A stretch of DNA of 11,012 nucleotides from Clostridiales bacterium (GCA_012800805.1 JAAZIO010000168.1:1-11012), one strand, 5' to 3'; counted from the stretch's first letter, positions 1 to 6,604 are shown. Notes: generated from the sequence alone by a model not told the origin. A program made the numbers and translations.

Positions 1-452
1 GAGTTGATTATAAGGTTTATGCTCTCTCTAAGTATTTCCTCGCTTTCTAAGGTTGTTGGTGTAACCTTAAAGTATTTGTTTAAAGGCGCTTTTACATCCA
101 TTGCGATATAGTCTATAAGCTTTAATTCTATCAGCTCTCTTATCACATCGGGACGCTTTCCGTTGGTGTCCACCTTCACGTCAAGCCCCATTGCCTTTAT
201 TTTTTTTATAAAATCCAAAAGGTCCGCTTGAAGCGTAGGTTCTCCGCCAGTAATAACCACCCCGTCAAGCAAAAACTTGTCTCTTTCGATTTTCTTTAGA
301 ATTTCATCCTCGGACAGAAGTTCGGGATTATCCAAAATGCTCTTGTTGTGGCAATACCAGCAGCGCATATTGCAATATGGCGTAAAAACCAAAGCCGCTA
401 TGCGCCCTTTAAAATCTATAAACGAATTCGGTTGAAAACCCGCTATTTGCAT
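1..452 (-). CDS. nrdG: Anaerobic ribonucleotide reductase activating protein, radical SAM (3' end outside window)
   Basis: This activase uses S-adenosylmethionine and a 4Fe-4S cluster to create the glycyl radical on NrdD. The first 150 residues are visible; the stop lies beyond base 1, and homologues are usually about 230 residues. The cluster-binding CX3CX2C motif is present as CNMRCWYC (C27, C31, C34), followed by the radical-SAM GGE motif at 69-71 (VVITGGEPTLQ) and the family signature DYIAMDVKAPL near 114-124. The overall pattern fits the TIGR02495-like NrdG branch rather than the short E. coli type. The ATG at 452 was chosen because an AAGG (459-462) lies 6 nt upstream and the N-terminus MQIAGFQPNSFIDFKG matches the family's usual opening. 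It lies downstream of its substrate gene nrdD on the same strand, but a terminator and about 300 A/T-rich bases intervene, so it may be transcribed separately or by read-through. No NrdR box was seen in front of it. Confidence 0.93.
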   Translation of the reverse strand, partial: MQIAGFQPNSFIDFKGRIAALVFTPYCNMRCWYCHNKSILDNPELLSEDEILKKIERDKFLLDGVVITGGEPTLQADLLDFIKKIKAMGLDVKVDTNGKRPDVIRELIELKLIDYIAMDVKAPLNKYFKVTPTTLESEEILRESINLIIN

Positions 453-477
453 ATAACACCTTAATATGTTTTTTTAT

Positions 478-512
478 TGTTTTATCTTAAAAGATTTTTT
501 GTTTTATCTTAA
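478..512. repeat. 13-bp direct repeat TGTTTTATCTTAA, two copies
   Basis: Two identical copies of TGTTTTATCTTAA lie at 478-490 and 500-512, with a 22-bp period (two helical turns). They sit 26-60 bases upstream of the nrdG start. On the transcribed strand they read TTAAGATAAAACA. Same-face spacing could suit a regulator or reflect a slippage duplication; the sequence alone cannot distinguish these. Confidence 0.6.
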
Positions 513-514
513 TT

Positions 515-602
515 GAATTTCATTCTATTAATATTTGTTGTTTTCTTGATTTTTCATCCTGTTTATTATTTAATATTTTTAATTATCCGAGAATTTCATT
601 CT
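515..602. repeat. 12-bp direct repeat GAATTTCATTCT, two copies plus one diverged copy
   Basis: GAATTTCATTCT occurs exactly at 515-526 and 591-602. A diverged copy, TTTCATCCTGTTT, lies between them at 552-564. The 591-602 copy is also followed by TGTTTTT, so the last two share TTTCATYCTGTTT. On the transcribed strand the shared core reads AGRATGAAA. The function is unknown. Confidence 0.55.
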
Positions 603-624
603 GTTTTTATTAATAATTGATTTT

Positions 625-665
625 CTAGTCCGTTTAATATATAATCCGTTTTTGCTAGTCCGTTT
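625..665. repeat. 11-bp direct repeat CTAGTCCGTTT, two copies 30 bp apart
   Basis: CTAGTCCGTTT is present at 625-635 and 655-665. The sub-motif TCCGTTT occurs four times in the gap, at 629, 645, 659 and 717, so this is a small cluster rather than a single chance match. It lies between the nrdD terminator and nrdG. No palindromic structure typical of a dimeric operator is evident. Confidence 0.55.
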
Positions 666-720
666 TCTGCCTTTGAACTTACCCGCTTACATTCTTTTTA
701 TTTAATTTTAATACTTTCCG

Positions 721-752
721 TTTTAAATAAAAGAGGCGGGCTTGCGCCCGCC
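721..752 (-). terminator. Rho-independent terminator of nrdD
   Basis: A perfect 7-bp G/C stem (735-741 with 746-752) and a TTGC/GCAA tetraloop begin just 6 bases after the nrdD stop codon. Read on the minus strand, the stem is followed by TCTTTTATTTAAAA, a good U-rich tail. It should separate nrdD from nrdG transcription at least partly. Confidence 0.88.
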
Positions 753-758
753 CCGATA

Positions 759-2855
759 TTACATTACAACCTGCTCGGGTCTTACGACATATTTTCTTCT
801 CTCGCGATACTCCTCTTTCTTGCCCTTGTTGTAGTTTTGGACGGGCCTTAAGTATCCTACAACGCGGGAGTAGACCTCGGTTTCGGCTCCGCAGTGCGGG
901 CAGGTGAAGTGCTCGCCCGTAATATAGCCGTGAGTGTTGCATACGCTGAACGTAGGCGTGATGGAAATGTAGGGCATCTTTGAGATGGTAAAGATTTTCT
1001 TGATGAGCTTTTTGCAAAGCTCGGGGTCTTCTATCTTCTCGCCGAGGTAGAGGTGCTGAACGGTGCCGCCCGTGTAGAGCGACTGAAGCTCGTCTTGCAG
1101 CCTGACCGTTTCCATAATGTCATCGGTATAACCTACGGGGAGCTGAGTTGAGTTGGTATAGTATACATCCTTTTCGCCCGCGGTGATGATGTTGGGATAT
1201 ATTTTTTTGTCAAGGCGCGCAAGGCGGTATGATGTTCCTTCCGCGGGAGTGGCCTCAAGATTATAGTAATGGCCGGTCTCCTTTTGGAACTCAATCATAA
1301 GCTCTCTTAGATAGTGCATGATTTTCAGCGCAAACGATTGACCCTCGGGCGTGGTGATGTCTTTGCCCATGAAGTTGAGCAGAGCCTCGTTCATGCCAAT
1401 GATTCCGATTGTGTTGAAGTGGTTGGACCAATACTCGCCCGTGCGCTCTTTTACGCCTCTTAAAAAATGGGCGGAGTAGGGATACAGCCCGCGCTCGCTT
1501 TGAGCTTCTATTATCTTGCGCTTTATTTCAAGAGAGGTCTTGCCGAGCGTGGCAAGGTGTCTTAGTCTGTCAAGGAATTCGGTTTCGGTCTTGGCGAGAT
1601 AGCCGACTCTCGGCAGATTAAGCGTTACAACGCCAATTGAGCCGGTGTGCGGGTTGGAGCCAAACAAGCCGCCTCCCCTCTTTCTGAGCTCCGACACGTC
1701 AAGGCGAAGCCTGCAGCACATCGATACGGCGTCCTCGGGCGAAAGGTCGGAGTTGACATAGTTTGCAAAGTAAGGAATTCCGTATTTGCTGGTTATCTTC
1801 ATAAAAGCGTTGACAACCTCGCTGTCCCAGTCGAATTCCCTCGTTACATTGATGGTGGGAATGGGGAATGTGAACACTCTGCCTTTGGCGTCGCCCTCAA
1901 GCATGACGTCGCAGAAAGCGAGGTTGAAGATATCCATTTCCTTTTGGAAGTCTTTATATGTTTCCTCTTTGTATTCGCCGCCGATTATTACGGGCTGGTC
2001 GGCAAGCGTTCTTGGGACCTTGATGTCGAACGTGAGGTTTGAGAACGGGCACTGGAAGCCGACTCTCGTGGGAACATTGATGTTGAAAACAAACTCCTGA
2101 ATGCACTGGCGGACCTGCTCATAAGTCATGTTGTCATAGCGAATGAACGGCGCGCAGTATGTATCGATGGAGCTCCAGGCTTGAGCGCCCGCGGTCTCGC
2201 CTTGGGTTGTGAATGTGGAGTTTACAAGCTGTCCCAAGAAAGAGCGGAGGTGTTTTGCGGGGCGGGACTCAACCTTTCCCGTTACTCCGCCAAAGCCTTC
2301 AAGCAAAAGCTGTCTTGTATCCCAGCCGGCGCAGTAGGGGCCGAAGAATCCGAGGTCGTGAAGATGGATGTCGCCGGACTCGTGCGCCTCCCTGACCTCT
2401 TTGGGATAGACCTTATAGAGCCAGTATTTTTTCGTAAAGTGTTCGCGGACATAGTTGTTAAGCCCGTTTACAGACTTTTGCATGTTGGCGTTTTCCTTTA
2501 CGCCCCAGTCCTTGTCCGCAAGGTAGCCCGTGAATAGTTCGGATGTCTCGCCGATAAGAGCGTTGATGTTTCTTGCCTCCTGACGGCGTTCACGATAGAG
2601 AATGAAAGCCTTTGCGGTTTGCGCGTGTCCCTCGTTGATAAGGACCTGCTCAACCAAATCCTGAATGTCTTCTACCGAAGGTATTTTATCGACATACTTG
2701 GCTTCAGCCGCCTTAACGACCAGATCGGCCAGCGTTGCCGCAAGCACCTTGTCCTTTCCCCCTATTGCCTGCGCCGCTTTGAAAATCGCGTCGGTGATTT
2801 TCTGCTTGTCGAAAAACTCGATTCTACCGTCGCGCTTTAAAATTTTGCTTATCAT
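759..2855 (-). CDS. nrdD: Anaerobic (class III) ribonucleoside-triphosphate reductase
   Basis: NrdD reduces ribonucleoside triphosphates to deoxyribonucleoside triphosphates without oxygen, using a glycyl radical made by NrdG. The 698 residues are full length for the family. Residues 1 to about 95 form an ATP-cone, the allosteric dATP/ATP activity switch. The ten-stranded barrel core follows, with YCAGWDTRQLL, GGVTGKVESRP and the active-site loop MCCRLRLD (C380, C381), one of which is the likely thiyl-radical cysteine. The C-terminus has a zinc site of CX2H...CX2C form (C639, H642, C652, C655) and the glycyl-radical loop RVVGYLRP with G667 (codon 855-857). The start is well supported: AAAGGAGG (2860-2867) ends 4 nt before the ATG. 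A sigma-A-like promoter overlapped by an NrdR box lies upstream and a terminator follows the stop, so it looks monocistronic. The subtype (formate-, glutaredoxin- or thioredoxin-dependent) was not assigned with certainty. Confidence 0.97.
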   Translation of the reverse strand: MISKILKRDGRIEFFDKQKITDAIFKAAQAIGGKDKVLAATLADLVVKAAEAKYVDKIPSVEDIQDLVEQVLINEGHAQTAKAFILYRERRQEARNINALIGETSELFTGYLADKDWGVKENANMQKSVNGLNNYVREHFTKKYWLYKVYPKEVREAHESGDIHLHDLGFFGPYCAGWDTRQLLLEGFGGVTGKVESRPAKHLRSFLGQLVNSTFTTQGETAGAQAWSSIDTYCAPFIRYDNMTYEQVRQCIQEFVFNINVPTRVGFQCPFSNLTFDIKVPRTLADQPVIIGGEYKEETYKDFQKEMDIFNLAFCDVMLEGDAKGRVFTFPIPTINVTREFDWDSEVVNAFMKITSKYGIPYFANYVNSDLSPEDAVSMCCRLRLDVSELRKRGGGLFGSNPHTGSIGVVTLNLPRVGYLAKTETEFLDRLRHLATLGKTSLEIKRKIIEAQSERGLYPYSAHFLRGVKERTGEYWSNHFNTIGIIGMNEALLNFMGKDITTPEGQSFALKIMHYLRELMIEFQKETGHYYNLEATPAEGTSYRLARLDKKIYPNIITAGEKDVYYTNSTQLPVGYTDDIMETVRLQDELQSLYTGGTVQHLYLGEKIEDPELCKKLIKKIFTISKMPYISITPTFSVCNTHGYITGEHFTCPHCGAETEVYSRVVGYLRPVQNYNKGKKEEYRERRKYVVRPEQVVM

Positions 2856-2875
2856 AAATCCTCCTTTAAGAATCC

Positions 2876-2897
2876 GGCAACCAAATATTGGGTCGCC
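2876..2897 (-). promoter_or_regulatory. Hairpin in the nrdD 5' leader
   Basis: In the transcript, bases 2897-2891 (GGCGACC) can pair with 2882-2876 (GGUUGCC) through seven pairs, including one G-U. An alternative register pairs CCAA with UUGG around a 3-base loop. The element lies between the inferred start site near 2907 and the Shine-Dalgarno at 2867-2860. It may stabilise the mRNA 5' end; no regulatory role is shown. Confidence 0.4.
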
Positions 2898-2913
2898 AAG
2901 CTGTTACAAACCT

Positions 2914-2941
2914 ATATTATCACAACTATATAGTTTGTCAA
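2914..2941 (-). promoter_or_regulatory. nrdD promoter, sigma-A type
   Basis: Read on the minus strand, a perfect -35 box TTGACA (2941-2936) and a -10 box TAATAT (2919-2914) are separated by 16 nt. This predicts a start near 2907 and a leader of roughly 50 nt. The spacer is almost entirely covered by an NrdR box, so repressor binding would block RNA polymerase. Confidence 0.8.
2923..2938. promoter_or_regulatory. NrdR box, promoter-proximal
   Basis: CAACTATATAGTTTGT matches about 12 of 16 positions of the known NrdR consensus acaCwAtATaTwGtgt and sits between the -35 and -10 boxes of nrdD. Taken alone it is an imperfect match. Its centre is 31 bp from that of the second, better box, which is the spacing NrdR operators usually have. 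NrdR is the zinc-finger/ATP-cone repressor of ribonucleotide reductase genes in most bacteria. Confidence 0.75.
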
Positions 2942-2953
2942 CACCAGTTTATA

Positions 2954-2969
2954 CCACAATATATTGTTG
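2954..2969. promoter_or_regulatory. NrdR box, promoter-distal
   Basis: The core CAATATATTG is a perfect palindrome and exactly matches the central ten positions of the NrdR consensus, with a further A/T pair outside it. It lies just upstream of the nrdD -35 element and 15 bp from the proximal box. The tandem arrangement upstream of a ribonucleotide reductase gene makes an NrdR operator the most likely reading. Confidence 0.82.
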
Positions 2970-3042
2970 TGTGTGAAACTTTTCCAATTTTTGTTTCATA
3001 TTCACCTTTTTATTCTTTTATTCAGCTTTTTGTATAAGTATA

Positions 3043-3071
3043 AAAATAACCGCGCCATGCGCAGTTATTTT
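3043..3071 (-). terminator. Probable terminator after the ComEC-like gene (could act in both directions)
   Basis: An inverted repeat AAAATAAC...GTTATTTT has an inner GCGC/GCGC stem and one mismatched pair. Read on the minus strand it is followed by TTATACTTATAC after the A/U-rich stem base. It lies about 100 bases past the stop at 3173 and upstream of the nrdD promoter region. The tail is not a pure U run, so efficiency is uncertain. Confidence 0.55.
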
Positions 3072-3164
3072 ATTATATAACTTATAATTATCATTTAATT
3101 TATGTCTTTAATACGGCTGTATATGTGTTTAGCTATATTATCTTTACTATGGCTAAAAAATTTT

Positions 3165-3206
3165 AGATGATTTTAGTTCAATTCAAGCAAAAGCCAAAAA
3201 TCATCT
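3165..3206 (-). repeat. 10-bp inverted repeat spanning the stop codon of the ComEC-like gene
   Basis: AGATGATTTT (3165-3174) and AAAATCATCT (3197-3206) are perfect complements separated by 22 bases, and the repeat overlaps the stop codon at 3173-3175. On the minus strand the second arm is followed by AAAATTTTTTAG. It could be a weak terminator or an mRNA 3'-end stabiliser, or a chance palindrome in A/T-rich DNA. Confidence 0.4.
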
Positions 3207-4438
3207 CTTTTTATAAAGAGATTGATTTTTAAACTTATAACGCCATCGTTTATCTCCCCGCGCTCTTTAAACTCAATCGTTCCGTTGTTATCAACCGCGA
3301 CCCTTTCGGTTTTAAAGGAGATAACTCCCTCCTCATTCACGCTGCACTCCACCGTGCCGGCAAGCCATGTTATATACAGCTCTTTTACCCCGTTTCTGTA
3401 AAGCCTTCCGTTTGTGGAAGCTACTTCGGCCGTGGGGTGGCCGTATTTTTTGTTGGGATAAAGCATAAAGACGGAGCCCAAATTTTTCAGGCTTTGATTT
3501 ATGTAAAGGCTGTATGGCTCCCTCTCTTCCGAAGGCTCGCCGCCCACGGAGATTACGGCGTATTCGCACTTGACAAAGCTTAAAAAGTCGTCACCCGAAG
3601 AGTCCTTTCCGCCGTGGTGCGCCACTTTCAAAATGTCCGCGTCGAAATCTAAGTTCCTTACCCCTTTTGACGCCATGATGTCAAGAAAGTTCTTTTCCGA
3701 GCTTGAGGAAATGTCGCTCTTGTTCGCGTCGCCCGTAAGTACAAGCTTTCTTCCGTTGCACTCGACAATGATTATCGGGGATACGTCGTTTGCGTCATGG
3801 GCGTCGTTAATCCTCATGGTTTTATAATACTCGTCGCTTCTGCAATACATCGTTATTTTGTATCCTGCGCCCGTGATTTCGATAATGCCTGTAAGAAAAT
3901 CAATTTCGCACTCCTCGCCGCTCTCTTTTTTTGCGTTTTTAGCCTCTTTTACGGCGTTCAGATAAGCCGCGGTATCCTTTACCTTATACTCAGAGGATAA
4001 TCCCAGGCTTCTGTTTTTGTCGTCAATCTTTGGAAAATACACCTTTTCCACATGCTTTACGCTTTTTATCGCATAGTCAAGGCTCCCGCAGTGGTCCGCG
4101 TCGGTGTGGGTAAGAACCACATAGTCAAGTTTCTCTACCCCGTATTTTGTAAAAAACAATGCTATCGCCTCCTCAACCGCTTTTAAGTTATCCCCTCCGT
4201 CAACAAGCATGGTTTTTCCGTCGGGAAGAGCGAGGAATATGCAATCCCCCTGTCCGACATCAAGAAACACCGCACTCAAAGCGCCCTCTGGGGTGCTTCC
4301 TTTTAAAAACAGAGATTTAAGATAATCAACGCCGTCATTCCATGCGTCGGGGAATGCAAACCTTACGACAACCAAAATCAGCGCAAGCGCCAAAACAATC
4401 GCCAGTGCCGCTGTTAAGAGTTTTCTTTTCTTTGTCAT
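3173..4438 (-). CDS. Membrane-anchored or secreted ComEC-like metallo-beta-lactamase-fold hydrolase
   Basis: The 421-residue product begins with a basic MTKKRK and a hydrophobic stretch at about 7-28, either an uncleaved anchor or a signal peptide, so the rest should be outside the cell. The metallo-beta-lactamase domain runs from about 54 to 335: AVFLDVGQGDC (56-66), MLVDGGD (77-83), the metal motif HTDADHCG (H111, D113, D115, H116), LVLTGDA (D237) and VAHHGG (H274, H275). This set, with D in place of the second H of HxHxDH, is that of the C-terminal domain of ComEC/Rec2, a proposed DNA-degrading domain in competence. The ComEC membrane channel is absent, and residues 345-421 are a tail I do not recognise. 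No competence genes are nearby, so nuclease, phosphodiesterase or another hydrolase all remain possible. An in-frame stop lies just upstream of the ATG and no Shine-Dalgarno is present, but the signal-like N-terminus supports this start. Confidence 0.88.
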   Translation of the reverse strand: MTKKRKLLTAALAIVLALALILVVVRFAFPDAWNDGVDYLKSLFLKGSTPEGALSAVFLDVGQGDCIFLALPDGKTMLVDGGDNLKAVEEAIALFFTKYGVEKLDYVVLTHTDADHCGSLDYAIKSVKHVEKVYFPKIDDKNRSLGLSSEYKVKDTAAYLNAVKEAKNAKKESGEECEIDFLTGIIEITGAGYKITMYCRSDEYYKTMRINDAHDANDVSPIIIVECNGRKLVLTGDANKSDISSSSEKNFLDIMASKGVRNLDFDADILKVAHHGGKDSSGDDFLSFVKCEYAVISVGGEPSEEREPYSLYINQSLKNLGSVFMLYPNKKYGHPTAEVASTNGRLYRNGVKELYITWLAGTVECSVNEEGVISFKTERVAVDNNGTIEFKERGEINDGVISLKINLFIKRDDFWLLLELN

Positions 4439-4447
4439 AGTTATTTC

Positions 4448-4476
4448 ATTATACTACACTTTTATAAAATAAGACC
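4448..4476 (-). promoter_or_regulatory. Possible promoter of the ComEC-like gene giving a leaderless mRNA
   Basis: A perfect TATAAT on the minus strand (4453-4448) ends 9 nt before the ATG at 4438. Initiation about 7 nt downstream would leave a leader of only a few bases. The -35 region is weak (GGTCTT, 4476-4471) and lies inside the upstream terminator stem. The absence of a Shine-Dalgarno is consistent with a leaderless start, but A/T richness can produce TATAAT by chance. Confidence 0.35.
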
Positions 4477-4494
4477 CGCCAAAAGGCGGGTCTT
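4471..4494 (-). terminator. Terminator of the MFS transporter gene, symmetrical
   Basis: A perfect 10-bp inverted repeat (AAGACCCGCC, 4471-4480, with 4485-4494) encloses an AAAA/TTTT loop, 14 bases after the transporter stop. On the minus strand the stem runs into ATTTTATAAAAG; on the plus strand it is followed by TTTATTTTTG, so the element could work in either direction. With minus-strand genes on both sides, it most likely ends the transporter transcript. Confidence 0.88.
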
Positions 4495-4508
4495 TTTATT
4501 TTTGTTTG

Positions 4509-6566
4509 TTAGTCCGCGTCGGCCGCGTCCAGCATTGCCTGCAGTTTTTCCTCTTTTGTGAGTTTTTTTGTGGGAATCTGCATGCTGTCGCCGTAGCGTA
4601 CAAAGAACATGATTGCGATAGCGATGAATACGCAAACCGCCGAGTAGGCAAACAGCGAGGCGTTGCCGTAGTTATCCATGATGGTGCCGGCGATAAATGG
4701 AGTGATTGCTTGAGCCGACATCGTCGCGGTGTAGTAGAAACCGGTATATTTGCCTACGTCTTCGGCTTTTGCGAGCTCAACTACCATCGGGAATGTGTTG
4801 ACGTTGGCGATGATAAGGCCAAAGCCCGCTATGAGATAGAAGAGCGCAAACAGAGCGGCTTTTGCAAGCTCAACCTGAGCCATTATGATTATGGGCGTTG
4901 CAAGAAGAACGAATGACACGGTCGCTAAAGCAAAGCCTAGCATTATCGAGCGTTTGCGTCCTATCTTTACCGCAAGAATACCTACGGGGATGAACGCGAT
5001 AGCGGATACCGCCATCGATACACCCGAAATTATCGAAGCAACAGACGCTTTAAGGTTTAGCGCCTTTACGCAGTATACCGAGAGGTTTGAAGATACAGCG
5101 TTGTATCCCATGAACCACATGAAGATTGATGCGAGAATGAGGATGAACGAAACTTTCTTTGCCTTTTCAAGCTTGACCTTTCTCTCTTCGGGAGTAAGGT
5201 GAGCGTATTTCTTGTTGAACTTAAGCTCTATCTTTTCGTTAAGCGAGAGCTTTTTGTTCTTTACATACTCTTCAGCGCCGCCGACTGCAGCTCCCTGCTC
5301 GACGTCTTCGGCAACGAGGGCGAGCTCTTCCATCTTCTTGATTTCGGCCTCTTCCTCGTCCTTATCGGTTATGCCGTATTCTTCGCAGGTCTTTCTGCAC
5401 TTGTCAACGAGCTTCTTCTCTTTAACTAGAGAGAGGAACGCCACAAGCAGAAGCACCATGCAAACTGCGACGGTGGAGAAGATTATGATATACGATTCGC
5501 TGGATTCAAACATCAACGCCACGGTATAGATAACAAACGCCAGCGCGCCGCCTATGCCGCCCATGAGGTTAATCATGGCGTTGGCCTGGCTGCGCAGGGG
5601 CTTGGGCGTGACATCGGGCATGAGCGCCACCGCGGGCGAACGATATGTTGCCATTGCGATAAGCGTAAAGAGCAGAACAATCATATAGATGACAAGCGTC
5701 GTGACGCCTTGCTTTGAGCTGAGCACCGCGGCCTCGACCTGCTCGCTTATATAGGTGTTCATGCCGGCTTGAGCGTATCTTGAGTAAGCGGCGTTTCCGT
5801 CGATAATCTGCTGGATGGTCTTGCCGCTTGCTTTATCGGCTTCCGTCGCGTCGGCAGCTTTTACGACGTTTCCGCCAACGACATAGTCGTCAAGCGCCAC
5901 TTCAACGCCCTTATACTTATAGGTTTTTTCACCCGCGCCAAGGAATCCGCCCGAGCTGGTCAGATTGTTGTCAAAACGGAGCGAGGTGAAGAACTCCCTT
6001 GTGTCCACGCCGTTCATCTTTAAGAACGCGCGGTCGCAGTAGACGTTGGAGTAGTTGGGGTCGGTAAAGTCAAGCGACGCTTTGTCGTAGAACATTCCGA
6101 GCGTATCCTGCATGAACTGGTCATCGTTGAATCTTGCGATATAGTCTTCTCTGACCTGTTCCGAACTCTTAAGCTGAGGATACGAGGAAATTGGAACCAA
6201 AATCATCAGTACGGCGGACATAACCGTTCCTATGATGATAAATGGCGTTCTTCTGCCGAACTTTTGCACCAGCTTGCCGCCGGATTTGTCGGAGATTTTA
6301 CCGAAGAGGGGCAGAAGGAACAAGCTTAAAAGATTGTCCAGACCCATGATTAGTCCGCGCATCATGTTGGATAAGCCGAAAGTCTTTTCGAGCAGCAGCG
6401 GAACCACGAAGTCATACATGGACCAAAACAGCATGATAATCGCAAACGCCAAACCGACTTTGATCGTCTGCGGATAGTCCAGCCTAAGCGGTTTTTTCTC
6501 TTCCGCGCCTGTCGCCGCGGCCGCCGCTTCGGCTCCCGATGATTCGGGTTTCATCTTTTTAGCCAT
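4509..6566 (-). CDS. MFS sugar transporter (GPH/sucrose-transporter type) with large extracellular insertion
   Basis: This is a 12-helix major facilitator protein of 685 residues; related transporters usually have about 420-520. Helices fall near 35-57, 69-88, 108-128, 289-306, 327-349, 358-381, 472-492, 504-533, 540-562, 568-590, 607-630 and 636-657. The loop between helices 2 and 3, GKISDKSGGKLVQKFGRRTPF (89-109), and ALMPDVTPKPLRSQANAMIN (314-333) resemble bacterial GPH/SLC45-like and plant sucrose carriers. About 160 residues (129-288) are inserted between helices 3 and 4, predicted to face outward, with no domain I recognise. The central cytoplasmic loop (382-471) is long and highly charged. 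An Ala-rich tail (13-18) precedes helix 1. The start has AAGGAG (6574-6579) 7 nt upstream and a strong promoter. Neighbouring glgP and GH13 genes suggest a maltodextrin-like or other alpha-glucoside substrate, but this is inference; ion coupling is also unproven. Confidence 0.88.
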   Translation of the reverse strand: MAKKMKPESSGAEAAAAATGAEEKKPLRLDYPQTIKVGLAFAIIMLFWSMYDFVVPLLLEKTFGLSNMMRGLIMGLDNLLSLFLLPLFGKISDKSGGKLVQKFGRRTPFIIIGTVMSAVLMILVPISSYPQLKSSEQVREDYIARFNDDQFMQDTLGMFYDKASLDFTDPNYSNVYCDRAFLKMNGVDTREFFTSLRFDNNLTSSGGFLGAGEKTYKYKGVEVALDDYVVGGNVVKAADATEADKASGKTIQQIIDGNAAYSRYAQAGMNTYISEQVEAAVLSSKQGVTTLVIYMIVLLFTLIAMATYRSPAVALMPDVTPKPLRSQANAMINLMGGIGGALAFVIYTVALMFESSESYIIIFSTVAVCMVLLLVAFLSLVKEKKLVDKCRKTCEEYGITDKDEEEAEIKKMEELALVAEDVEQGAAVGGAEEYVKNKKLSLNEKIELKFNKKYAHLTPEERKVKLEKAKKVSFILILASIFMWFMGYNAVSSNLSVYCVKALNLKASVASIISGVSMAVSAIAFIPVGILAVKIGRKRSIMLGFALATVSFVLLATPIIIMAQVELAKAALFALFYLIAGFGLIIANVNTFPMVVELAKAEDVGKYTGFYYTATMSAQAITPFIAGTIMDNYGNASLFAYSAVCVFIAIAIMFFVRYGDSMQIPTKKLTKEEKLQAMLDAADAD

Positions 6567-6604
6567 TGCTTTTCTCCTTGAGTTATTTTGGTTTAGATGT
6601 TAAT

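Larger units (their letters stand above)
453..758. other. A/T-rich intergenic region between nrdD and nrdG with short direct repeats
   Basis: This 306-base gap holds the nrdD terminator at its right end and otherwise no gene that I can support. It is strongly T-rich on the plus strand, so any transcript of the minus strand would be A-rich. It contains several short direct repeats, listed separately. I could not identify a convincing sigma-A promoter or NrdR box for nrdG here, although such A/T-rich DNA could hide a weak one. The only clear translation signal is the AAGG ahead of nrdG at 459-462. Confidence 0.7.

Noticed and set aside
478..665. Repeat cluster as a CRISPR array
   Set aside because: The repeats are 11-13 bp, of three unrelated kinds with irregular spacing, and no cas genes are present.
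453..758. An NrdR box in front of nrdG, suggested by TTAATATATAAT near 634-645
   Set aside because: It lacks the flanking C and G of the consensus and has no partner box at about 31 bp.
679..1017. Minus-strand open frame overlapping the 3' end of nrdD
   Set aside because: It reads nrdD's zinc-site and glycyl-radical region in another frame and then the terminator; composition is unlike a real protein.
1647..2042. Plus-strand open frame (131 codons) opposite nrdD
   Set aside because: It is antisense to conserved NrdD core sequence and has no protein features or translation signals.
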